A stretch of DNA of 5,516 nt. Source: Desulfobacterales bacterium C00003106 (lineage in GTDB: Bacteria; Desulfobacterota; Desulfobacteria; Desulfobacterales; C00003106). A program made the position numbers and the translations under genes. Below, piece after piece: positions 1 to 5,516 of this stretch (position 1 is the stretch's first letter; every line of letters starts with the position of its first letter). The notes under the pieces were generated by a model, which was not told the origin of the DNA, made no database searches, and saw only the letters and a program-made list of their open reading frames with translations. The stretch lies in NCBI GenBank assembly GCA_001751015.1, contig MAXM01000075.1, positions 1 through 5,516 of the forward strand, read 5' to 3'.

Positions 1-91
1 AAAATTTAAGAAATTGTTAACCATCTGAATTTACAGGCTGTCCCGCCTTATGTTGGTAGCCAAGGAATATATAAAATGGCAGCATTCCTTA

Positions 92-134
92 ACTTTAGGC
101 ACTTTAATATACTTTAGCGCACTTTAGGCACTTA
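92..134. repeat. Phased ACTTTA direct-repeat array upstream of the DUF169 gene
   Basis: The hexamer ACTTTA occurs at 92-97, 101-106, 111-116 and 121-126, with a shortened copy (ACTTA) at 130-134. The steps are 9, 10, 10 and 9 bp, close to one helical turn, so every copy faces the same side of the DNA. A 13-bp unit, ACTTTAGGCACTT, is repeated exactly at 92-104 and 121-133. The array lies about 70-110 bp upstream of the DUF169 start and covers a weak -10-like hexamer (TATACT, 108-113). It could be a cooperative operator for a regulator that binds direct repeats, or a simple-sequence expansion. The repeats are seen directly; the regulatory role is inference. Confidence 0.5.
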
Positions 135-139
135 TGTTT

Positions 140-152
140 GCGCCGAAGGCGC
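140..152 (+). other. Short GC-rich hairpin in the DUF169 leader
   Basis: GCGCC (140-144) and GGCGC (148-152) are perfect inverted repeats around a GAA triloop, which gives a compact 5-bp hairpin. Only a weak AT stretch follows (TAATTT), so it is a poor intrinsic terminator. It sits 47 nt upstream of the DUF169 start and may be part of that gene's 5' leader, or a remnant terminator of a gene upstream of the window. Confidence 0.3.
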
Positions 153-199
153 GCTAATTTGAGTCCAATTCATGCTAACTCGAAAATGGAGGGAAAGAA

Positions 200-1048
200 A
201 TGGGTGATTCGCACGAAGGCGTCGGCATGAGTTTTGAGGAGGCAAGCACGAGATTTGTCCGCATGTTTGGCGAAAAGGACCCGCCAGTGCGACCTGTAGG
301 GGTAAAACTTATCCCGAAAGGTAAAGAGATTCCAGAGACTGCGGTTTCTCCTGCGGAATATCAGGGGACTCCATGGTGCGGAGCGGTTAGAATCGCGGCC
401 ACCGAGAATGAGGCGGTAGTCATAACAAAAGAGAATGTAGGTTGTCCGGCGGCTGCTATCGCCCTTGGCCTTGTTGACGAGCAGCAAACAGAACATCTGC
501 AGGGGAAGCGGAAATATACCGACCTTATGGAGAGACCTGCTTCGCCCGCCGACTTCACAAACGGGCTTGTCTATGCCTGCAAGGACAGCGGGAACATGCA
601 GTTTGCGCTATTTGGCAAAGACGATACCGGCCGGTATGAGACCCTCGGCACTGCGATAAGAGCAGTCTCCGGTATGACGGCGATTCAACCCGCCATCATG
701 GATGCGGCAGTGGCTTATCCCCCGGGAAAACTCGGCATCACGCCTGACGTGGTGATCGTCGGGGTGAGGCCGAAGCAGGCGTTGCTTGCGATTCAGGGTC
801 ATAATTTTCTTACCGGCAGCCGCTTTGAGATGAGCACCATAGGGATTCGCGCCGTATGCGCAGACCTCACAGCCGTGCCTTTCCTGGAGCAAAGAGCAAA
901 CGGTTCTTTCTTCTGTCTCGGAGCAAGGGCCGTGGGTGGATGGGAAGGCGACCTGCTCGGATTGGGCATGCCGTTTTCCTTATTCCGAATCATGGTCACG
1001 GGGATGGAAAAATCAGCGTCCGGTTTCCCCTATAAGGCCTATCCGTAA
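200..1048 (+). CDS. DUF169 family protein (COG2043-like), function unknown
   Basis: This 282-residue protein resembles the DUF169 family of uncharacterised proteins found mainly in anaerobic bacteria and archaea. No reaction is established for the family. Features that fit are the N-terminal PVRPVGVKL strand (29-37), C60 before a G-x-V-R segment, the GCPAAAIALGL motif (81-91, C82), the PDVVIVGVRP strand (182-191), C220 in an RAVCADL segment, and C239 in FFCLGARAVGGW followed by a GMPFS end motif. A fifth cysteine is C127. There is no signal peptide or obvious membrane helix, so it is probably cytosolic. The start at ATG 200 has a strong GGAGGG site (188-193) with a 6-nt spacer. ATG 227 (M10, before SFEEAS) is a possible alternative start. 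The gene is 157 nt upstream of the sensor kinase on the same strand, with a structured intergenic region between them, so co-transcription is uncertain. The family call is from recognition of the motif layout, not from a search. Confidence 0.85.
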   Translation: MGDSHEGVGMSFEEASTRFVRMFGEKDPPVRPVGVKLIPKGKEIPETAVSPAEYQGTPWCGAVRIAATENEAVVITKENVGCPAAAIALGLVDEQQTEHLQGKRKYTDLMERPASPADFTNGLVYACKDSGNMQFALFGKDDTGRYETLGTAIRAVSGMTAIQPAIMDAAVAYPPGKLGITPDVVIVGVRPKQALLAIQGHNFLTGSRFEMSTIGIRAVCADLTAVPFLEQRANGSFFCLGARAVGGWEGDLLGLGMPFSLFRIMVTGMEKSASGFPYKAYP

Positions 1049-1205
1049 AAAACCGCCGGCTATCCGTATTCGCCAGGAAAGTCACGTAAAGACGCAACAA
1101 AAGGAATTTAAATATCATGATAACTGGTTACAATCTGTTGATTTCGGCTTCTTTGGGAGGGTATCGTAGCCCTCCCAAAAATCCGATATAATCAGAAGGA
1201 ATGTA
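1049..1205 (+). promoter_or_regulatory. Intergenic leader of the PocR kinase gene
   Basis: This is non-coding space between the DUF169 stop and the kinase start. It contains, in order: a 9-bp direct repeat CTATCCGTA (1039-1047, overlapping the DUF169 stop, and 1060-1068); a stretch around 1072-1098 that recalls conserved pieces of c-di-GMP-I riboswitches without forming the full fold; a perfect inverted repeat (1152-1179); a TATAAT hexamer (1187-1192); and the ribosome-binding site AGAAGGA (1194-1200), 5 nt before the ATG. No convincing -35/-10 pair is visible. It probably holds the promoter and control region of the kinase-cyclase operon, but only the repeat structures and the ribosome-binding site are directly supported. 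Confidence 0.4.
1152..1179. promoter_or_regulatory. Perfect 10-bp inverted repeat upstream of the kinase RBS
   Basis: TTTGGGAGGG (1152-1161) and CCCTCCCAAA (1170-1179) are exact reverse complements separated by 8 nt. As RNA this is a stable hairpin ending 14 nt before the AGAAGGA ribosome-binding site. Neither strand has a T-tract after the stem (AATCC follows on +, GAAGCC on -), so it is not a canonical intrinsic terminator. It may be a palindromic operator for a dimeric regulator, a 5' mRNA-stabilising stem, or the expression platform of a leader element. The symmetry is observed; the function is inferred. Confidence 0.5.
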
Positions 1206-4200
1206 ATGGAAACATCTCATTCTTTACACAAACTGATTGACCTTGATGAACTCCAGTCTGTTCAGGATAATTTTGCAAAGGCCGTTGGGATCTCTTCAGT
1301 AATTTTTTCACCTCAAGGTGAACCGCTGACTGAATTCACCAATCCAACCGGTTTCTGCTCCCTGATTCAGTCTACCGGAAAGGGGAAGGAGCGTTGTTTT
1401 CGGTCGTTTCTCGATATGAGCAGAAAGGCGCTTGAATGCGAAGAGCCCAGGATATTCTATTGCTTTGCCCATGGCGGACATTTTGTGGCGCCGATTGTTA
1501 TTGGTGGCGAATACAAAGCGACCATGTTTGCCGGTCAGTTCATACCCGACAGATTCTCTTCCCATCAATTGACGGACCTGAAAGACAAGGCAGTGGAAAT
1601 CGGGTTAGAGCCTGAACTGCTCGTCAAAGAAGCAAAAAAAATGCGTGTCGTCAAAGAAGATGCGGTGTGCCGTTATTCGATTCTGTTGTTTGAGATCGTG
1701 GAAGTTATCGCAAGGAGAGGGCTTCAGGCGGCGGAACTGAGTCAGGCCAATGAGGCGCTTGAAAAGGCGCATGACGAACTCGACTTTCGTGTGCAACAAC
1801 GCACCGCGGAACTGGCAAAGGCAAACGCAGAACTGAAGCACGAAATCGCCGAGCGAAAAAACACGGTGGTAGCGTTGCAGGACAGTGAAAGCAAGATCCG
1901 GACGATGACTACCTGCGCACAGGATGCCGTTATCATGATGGATGATAATGGAAAAATATCGTTCTGGAACAGGGCTGCTGAACGGATATTCGGGTACACC
2001 GAAGAAGAAACAATGGGCAAAGCACTGCACGCAACCCTTGCGCCCGAAAGATTCCATCAGGACTATTTGAAAGGGATCAAGATGTTCCGGGAAACAGGCC
2101 GGGGCGGCGCTGTTGAAAAGACAGTCGAACTGGTTGCTGTCAGGAAGGACGGTACGGAATTTGCGGTTGAGCTTTCTCTTTCTTCGGTAAAACTGAAAGG
2201 CAAATGGAATGCAATAGGGCTAATGAGGGACATCACCAACCGCAAGGCCGCGCACAAGGAACTGGCCAGGACCAATAAATTGCTTGAAGAAGCCGTCAGG
2301 CGCGCCAACCAACTGACCATGGAGGCCCGTGCGGCCAACAAGGCAAAGAGCGAGTTTTTGGCCAACATGAGCCACGAGATCCGGACCCCGATGAACGGCG
2401 TTATCGGCATGACGGGTCTGCTGCTCGATACGGAACTGACCCCGGAACAGCGCCAGTTTGCGACTACCATCGAAGAGAGCGCGGATTCGCTGCTCGCAAT
2501 CATCAACGACATCCTCGATTTTTCCAAGATAGAGGCCAGGAAGCTTGAAACAGAGACCCTTGACTTTGATCTCCGCGTGACCCTGGAAGACATGACCGAC
2601 ATGCTGGCCATACGCGCCCATGAAAAAGATCTGGAAATGACCTGCCTGATTGAGCCGGAGGTCCCTTCGCTCTTGCGGGGAGACCCGGGGAGGCTCCGGC
2701 AGATACTGACCAATCTCGCAGGCAACGCAATCAAATTCACCCTGAAGGGCGAAGTGATTGTGCAAGTCGCCCTGGACCATGAGGATGAGAATGAGGCGAT
2801 GATCCGTTTCTCCGTAAAAGACACGGGCATCGGCATCCCGGCGGACAAACTCGGGACTCTCTTTGATTCCTTTACCCAGGCCGATTCTTCGACCACACGC
2901 AAGTTCGGCGGCACCGGTCTGGGCCTGACTATTTCAAGGCGGCTTTGTGAAATAATGGGCGGCCGGATCGGCGTGGAAAGCAAGGAGGGGATCGGTTCCA
3001 CCTTCTGGTTTACGGCATGTCTGAAAAAACAGCCGCCCGACCGGAAAAGGGAGATAACGGCAAGGCAGGACACTGGTCTTTCGCTCAAAGATGTGCGCAT
3101 CCTCGCCGTGGACGACAATGCAACGAACCGCCGGGTGCTCGCGGGCATGCTCTCCTTGTGGGGATGCCGACATGAAGAGGTCGAGGACGCAGGGACTGCG
3201 CTGGAGAGGCTCAGGGCCGCAGTGGAATCAGGAGACCCGTTCCGCATCGCCATCCTCGACATGCTTATGCCGGAGACCGACGGAGAGACCCTCGGCAAAA
3301 TGATCAAGGATGATCCGGCTGTGGCCGATACCGTGCTGGTGATGATGAGCTCGCTCGGCGTGCACGGCGATGTCAGCCGGTTCAAGCAGGAGGGATTCGC
3401 GGCATACCTGACCAAGCCGGTAAAACAGTCCCGGCTTTTTGAATGCCTCATGACGGTTCTCGGCCGGAGACCCGGCCATGAGGCCTCACCACAAGGGATG
3501 ATCACCAGGCACACATTGGCGGAAGAGCGCAAGCAGAAAATCCGCATCCTCATAGCCGAAGACAACATAGTCAACCAGAAGGTCGCATTGAAGATACTGG
3601 AAAAATTAGGCTATCGGGCCAACGCTGTGGCCAACGGCGCAGAGGCGGTCAGGGCGCTTGACATGATCCCTTACGACATCGTGCTCATGGACGTGCAGAT
3701 GCCGGAGATGGACGGACTGGAAGCGACAAAGGAAATCAGGAGACTCGAAACCGCTTGTCCCGGCAAGCACCCGTCAGGCGCCGGGCGTCAATCATCAATC
3801 CAAAGGGTTCCGATCATAGCCATGACCGCGCATGCCATGAAAGGCGACAGGGAAATGTGCCTCAATGCAGGCATGGATGATTATCTGACCAAACCGGTCC
3901 AGCCGGTCGAACTGGCGGAGACGATAGCAAGATGGGTCTCCGGCGCCGCTGCGGTGCAGGAGACGCAAACAGCGGAGAAACCGTCAGGGGTCGAGTCGGG
4001 ATTTGATCGTACTGTTTTGCTCCACAGCCTGGGTGGAAATGAAAAGGTCTGCCGGGAGATCATAGGCATGTTTCTTGAGGATCTCCCCGGACAGATCGAA
4101 TCCATGAAAGACGCGGTCAAAAAAGGCGATCCTGTCCTGGTTCAGCGTCTCGCGCACACCATAAAGGGCGCTTCAGCGAGTGTCGGCGCGGTTGCCTTGC

Positions 4201-4364
4201 AAAAGGCCGCCCTTGAGATGGAAAAGGCAGGCAAGAGCGGCGACATGGGCAAGGCAGCCGGGATGCTGGATGCAGTAAAAGAAACATCTGAAATACTAAA
4301 GAAGATACTGAAAAAGATAAACTTCGAACATCGAATGGGGAAAAATGAAGGAATGGATGAATGA
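1206..4364 (+). CDS. PocR-PAS hybrid histidine kinase with two REC domains and Hpt
   Basis: This is a 1052-residue soluble sensor kinase carrying a complete phosphorelay. A PocR ligand-binding domain (about 7-170) has its signature LQSVQDNFAKAVGIS and four cysteines (C51, C64, C78, C86). A coiled coil follows (about 172-228), then PAS (about 230-345, ending GLMRDIT) and a second helical linker. HisKA has SHEIRTPMNG with phospho-acceptor H390. HATPase shows the N box (N503, N507), G1 box DTGIGIP (539-545) and G2 box GGTGLGL (568-574). REC1 has D636/D637, acceptor D685 and K737; REC2 has E785/D786, acceptor D829, T874 and K896. The C-terminal Hpt domain has AHTIKGAS with H984. No membrane segment is seen, so it senses cytosolic signals. 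PocR domains are predicted to bind small hydrocarbon-derived ligands; the ligand here is unknown. ATG 1206 follows AGAAGGA by 5 nt. The stop overlaps the next start (ATGA), so the downstream GGDEF regulator is the likely phosphate recipient. All catalytic residues are intact. REC2 has a short loop insertion (about 849-867). Confidence 0.95.
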   Translation: METSHSLHKLIDLDELQSVQDNFAKAVGISSVIFSPQGEPLTEFTNPTGFCSLIQSTGKGKERCFRSFLDMSRKALECEEPRIFYCFAHGGHFVAPIVIGGEYKATMFAGQFIPDRFSSHQLTDLKDKAVEIGLEPELLVKEAKKMRVVKEDAVCRYSILLFEIVEVIARRGLQAAELSQANEALEKAHDELDFRVQQRTAELAKANAELKHEIAERKNTVVALQDSESKIRTMTTCAQDAVIMMDDNGKISFWNRAAERIFGYTEEETMGKALHATLAPERFHQDYLKGIKMFRETGRGGAVEKTVELVAVRKDGTEFAVELSLSSVKLKGKWNAIGLMRDITNRKAAHKELARTNKLLEEAVRRANQLTMEARAANKAKSEFLANMSHEIRTPMNGVIGMTGLLLDTELTPEQRQFATTIEESADSLLAIINDILDFSKIEARKLETETLDFDLRVTLEDMTDMLAIRAHEKDLEMTCLIEPEVPSLLRGDPGRLRQILTNLAGNAIKFTLKGEVIVQVALDHEDENEAMIRFSVKDTGIGIPADKLGTLFDSFTQADSSTTRKFGGTGLGLTISRRLCEIMGGRIGVESKEGIGSTFWFTACLKKQPPDRKREITARQDTGLSLKDVRILAVDDNATNRRVLAGMLSLWGCRHEEVEDAGTALERLRAAVESGDPFRIAILDMLMPETDGETLGKMIKDDPAVADTVLVMMSSLGVHGDVSRFKQEGFAAYLTKPVKQSRLFECLMTVLGRRPGHEASPQGMITRHTLAEERKQKIRILIAEDNIVNQKVALKILEKLGYRANAVANGAEAVRALDMIPYDIVLMDVQMPEMDGLEATKEIRRLETACPGKHPSGAGRQSSIQRVPIIAMTAHAMKGDREMCLNAGMDDYLTKPVQPVELAETIARWVSGAAAVQETQTAEKPSGVESGFDRTVLLHSLGGNEKVCREIIGMFLEDLPGQIESMKDAVKKGDPVLVQRLAHTIKGASASVGAVALQKAALEMEKAGKSGDMGKAAGMLDAVKETSEILKKILKKINFEHRMGKNEGMDE
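4347..4352 (+). promoter_or_regulatory. Ribosome-binding site of the GGDEF regulator inside the kinase gene
   Basis: GAAGGA lies within the last codons of the kinase gene, 8 nt before ATG 4361 and 11 nt before ATG 4364. The better spacing and the ATGA overlap with the kinase stop (4361-4364) favour ATG 4361. This arrangement points to translational coupling of kinase and response regulator. Confidence 0.7.
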
Positions 4365-5287
4365 TGAAAGTGCTGATTGCTGAAGATGATGTAACTTCCC
4401 GTATGGTGCTTAAACACATGCTCGCTGAATGGGGTTACGAGGTGGTGGTCACAAACGACGGCGACGAGGCATGGGAGGCGCTTCAGGCTGAAGATGCGCC
4501 TCAGCTTGCGATTCTTGACTGGATGATGCCGGGCATTGACGGCGTGGAGGTCTCCCGAAGGCTTCGTGAAAAGGAGAAAGATCAGGAGGAATACACCTAC
4601 GTGCTGCTCCTTACGGCAATGGGAACAAAGGATAACATCGTCACCGGCATGGAAGCCGGCGCTGATGATTACCTTGTCAAGCCCTTTGACAGGCATGAGC
4701 TGCGCGTCCGCGTCCGCGCCGGCCGGAGAATCATTGAATTGCAGTCTGACTTACTGGCGGCGAGGCAGGATCTGATCAAGCTCTCAAATACTGACGCGCT
4801 GACCGGCCTGCTCAACCGCCGGGCGATCATGGCCGGGGTTGCAACTGAAATTGCACGATCCCAACGAAATGAGAGGATGTTCGGCCTTTCGCTCCTCGAT
4901 ATCGACTATTTTAAGAAAGTCAACGACACGTACGGCCACCTCACAGGGGATGCCGTGCTTCAAGAGTGCGCAAAACGGATCTCCTCCGCCCTCAGGCCGT
5001 ACGATTCCGTGGGGCGTTATGGCGGGGAGGAATTCCTGCTCATCATTCCGGGAGGAGAAGAAAATTCAGTATGGTCCGTGGCTCAAAGGGTTAGGTCCGT
5101 GATCGGTTCCACAGATATGGATGTTGACGGAACCCGGGTGCGAGTCACGGTCAGCCAGGGTGTGGTGACGTGGGACGGAAACGCGAGCATAGAAGAATTG
5201 ATCGACGCTGCGGACAAATCCCTGTATCTTGCCAAGGAAAACGGACGAGATCGGGTTGAGCGCGCACAGACCCTGATAAAAAGATGA
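4361..5287 (+). CDS. REC-GGDEF response regulator, probable diguanylate cyclase
   Basis: This 308-residue protein is predicted to make cyclic di-GMP from two GTP when phosphorylated. The REC domain (about 3-122) has the acidic cluster E8/D9/D10, phospho-acceptor D53 in ILDWMMPGIDG, T85 and K107 in VKPF. A short helical linker (about 123-142) leads to a GGDEF domain (about 143-303) that starts with DALTGLLNRR. Metal-binding D180 lies in DIDYFKKVNDTYGH, and the catalytic signature is GGEEF (221-225), the active E variant. An RPYD motif (212-215) sits exactly five residues before GGEEF, the position of the inhibitory RxxD site, so product feedback inhibition is expected. The architecture resembles PleD/WspR-like regulators, here with one REC domain and no membrane segment. 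It overlaps the kinase by 4 nt and is the obvious cognate target of its Hpt domain. ATG 4361 is used; ATG 4364 would remove one residue. The stop codon lies inside the terminator stem. Confidence 0.95.
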   Translation: MMKVLIAEDDVTSRMVLKHMLAEWGYEVVVTNDGDEAWEALQAEDAPQLAILDWMMPGIDGVEVSRRLREKEKDQEEYTYVLLLTAMGTKDNIVTGMEAGADDYLVKPFDRHELRVRVRAGRRIIELQSDLLAARQDLIKLSNTDALTGLLNRRAIMAGVATEIARSQRNERMFGLSLLDIDYFKKVNDTYGHLTGDAVLQECAKRISSALRPYDSVGRYGGEEFLLIIPGGEENSVWSVAQRVRSVIGSTDMDVDGTRVRVTVSQGVVTWDGNASIEELIDAADKSLYLAKENGRDRVERAQTLIKR

Positions 5288-5313
5288 ACATCGATTCGAC
5301 GTTCATCTTTTTT
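5278..5313 (+). terminator. Intrinsic terminator overlapping the end of the GGDEF gene
   Basis: AAAAAGATGAAC (5278-5289) pairs perfectly with GTTCATCTTTTT (5301-5312) around an 11-nt loop, giving a 12-bp stem whose 3' side runs into a T-tract (5308-5313), then ATTT and another run of T at 5323-5328. The stem includes the last codons and the TGA stop (5285-5287) of the cyclase gene. The stem is AT-rich at its base, where the T-tract itself pairs with the A-tract, as in possible bidirectional terminators. It should end the kinase-cyclase transcript and separate it from the PocR gene downstream. Confidence 0.85.
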
Positions 5314-5357
5314 ATTTCTTCATTTTTTAATCAACTCTTCAAACCTGGAGCAGAAAA

Positions 5358-5516
5358 GTGGAAAAATCTTTTTCCTTGCGAAACGTCATTGACATCGATG
5401 AACTCCAGTCTATTCAGGATAGCTTCGCAAAAGCCGTTGGAATCTCTTCTGTGATCCTTTCGCCTGAAGGCGAGCCTCTGACAAAGTTTACCAATCCGAC
5501 CGGCTTCTGCTCCCTG
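5358..5516 (+). CDS. PocR-domain protein, N-terminal fragment, paralogue of the upstream kinase
   Basis: Only 53 codons lie inside the window; the gene continues past its end. The translation aligns without gaps from residue 1 with the kinase encoded at 1206, matching 41 of 53 residues (37 of 43 over residues 11-53), including IDxDELQS, QDxFAKAVGISSVI and TNPTGFCSL with the first PocR cysteine (C51). At DNA level 125 of 159 bases match. Of the changed codons, 16 are synonymous, so both copies appear to be under purifying selection. Start choice: an in-frame TAA at 5328-5330 rules out a longer form, no ATG lies between, GGAG (5347-5350) precedes GTG 5358 by 7 nt, and the alignment begins there. 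It is probably another PocR sensor kinase or regulator, but the output domain is not visible. It starts about 45 nt after the terminator, so it needs its own promoter or readthrough. Confidence 0.85.
   Translation, partial: MEKSFSLRNVIDIDELQSIQDSFAKAVGISSVILSPEGEPLTKFTNPTGFCSL

Noticed and set aside
62..90. Inverted repeat AAGGAAT / ATTCCTT with a 15-nt loop
   Set aside because: A 7-bp AT-rich stem with a wide loop in AT-rich DNA; could be an operator but is not distinguishable from chance.
108..113. TATACT as the -10 of a DUF169 promoter
   Set aside because: The hexamer is good, but the sequence 17 bp upstream (TTCCTT, 85-90) matches a -35 poorly; not strong enough to annotate as a promoter.
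126..141. Sigma-54-like promoter (GGCAC ... TTGC) upstream of the DUF169 gene
   Set aside because: The GG (127-128) and GC (140-141) are separated by 11 nt instead of the strictly required 10, and GGCAC here is part of the ACTTTAGGC repeat.
1187..1192. Perfect TATAAT -10 hexamer before the kinase gene
   Set aside because: It would start transcription near 1199-1200, inside or after the good AGAAGGA ribosome-binding site, and no -35 is present at the right distance (TCGTAG). Probably chance, unless the gene is also made as a leaderless transcript.
1201..1206. Minimal start-stop reading frame ATG TAA overlapping the region before the kinase ATG
   Set aside because: The ATG at 1201 directly abuts the ribosome-binding site, leaving no spacer, so initiation there is unlikely.
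2063..3574. Long open frame of 503 codons on the minus strand inside the kinase gene
   Set aside because: It lies wholly opposite well-conserved kinase, HATPase and receiver domains, and its translation is Ser/Arg-rich low-information sequence with no recognisable domain. It is explained by codon bias of the GC-rich + strand gene.
5302..5331. Promoter TTCATC-N18-TTTAAT for the downstream PocR gene
   Set aside because: Both hexamers are weak and overlap the terminator and its T-rich tail, where such matches are expected by chance.

Overview
The window reads as chromosomal DNA from a Gram-negative, probably anaerobic bacterium. PocR-type sensory domains, large cytosolic hybrid histidine kinases, a DUF169 protein and moderately GC-rich coding sequence are typical of Desulfobacterota (former Deltaproteobacteria), Nitrospirota and related lineages. 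This lineage guess comes from domain content and style only. All genes lie on the + strand.

Layout. Positions 1-199 are non-coding and hold an array of ACTTTA repeats spaced 9-10 bp apart, then a small GC hairpin. A DUF169-family protein follows (200-1048). A 157-nt intergenic region (1049-1205) carries a perfect 10-bp inverted repeat just upstream of the next ribosome-binding site. The centrepiece is a 1052-residue hybrid histidine kinase (1206-4364) with the order PocR, coiled coil, PAS, HisKA, HATPase, REC, REC, Hpt. Its stop codon overlaps by 4 nt (ATGA) the start of a 308-residue REC-GGDEF response regulator (4361-5287), a probable diguanylate cyclase. A strong intrinsic terminator begins inside the last codons of that gene. 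A further gene starts at GTG 5358 and runs off the window. Its first 53 codons are a close paralogue of the N-terminus of the kinase (41/53 residues, 125/159 bases by hand count).

How the parts work together (inference). The PocR and PAS domains sense cytosolic small-molecule or redox cues. Phosphate would pass from His390 to Asp in a REC domain, to Hpt His984, and to Asp53 of the response regulator, so that the signal is turned into c-di-GMP. All catalytic and phospho-accepting residues needed are present. The second PocR gene just after the terminator indicates local duplication of the sensor module, so this looks like the start of a tandem PocR signalling array. Whether the DUF169 protein belongs to the same response is unknown; it is separated by an intergenic region with its own structure.

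I found no RNA genes, insertion sequences, CRISPR arrays or integration sites. The known domains explain the coding regions well. The less explained signals are the phased repeats at 92-134, the inverted repeat at 1152-1179, and the tandem PocR duplication.
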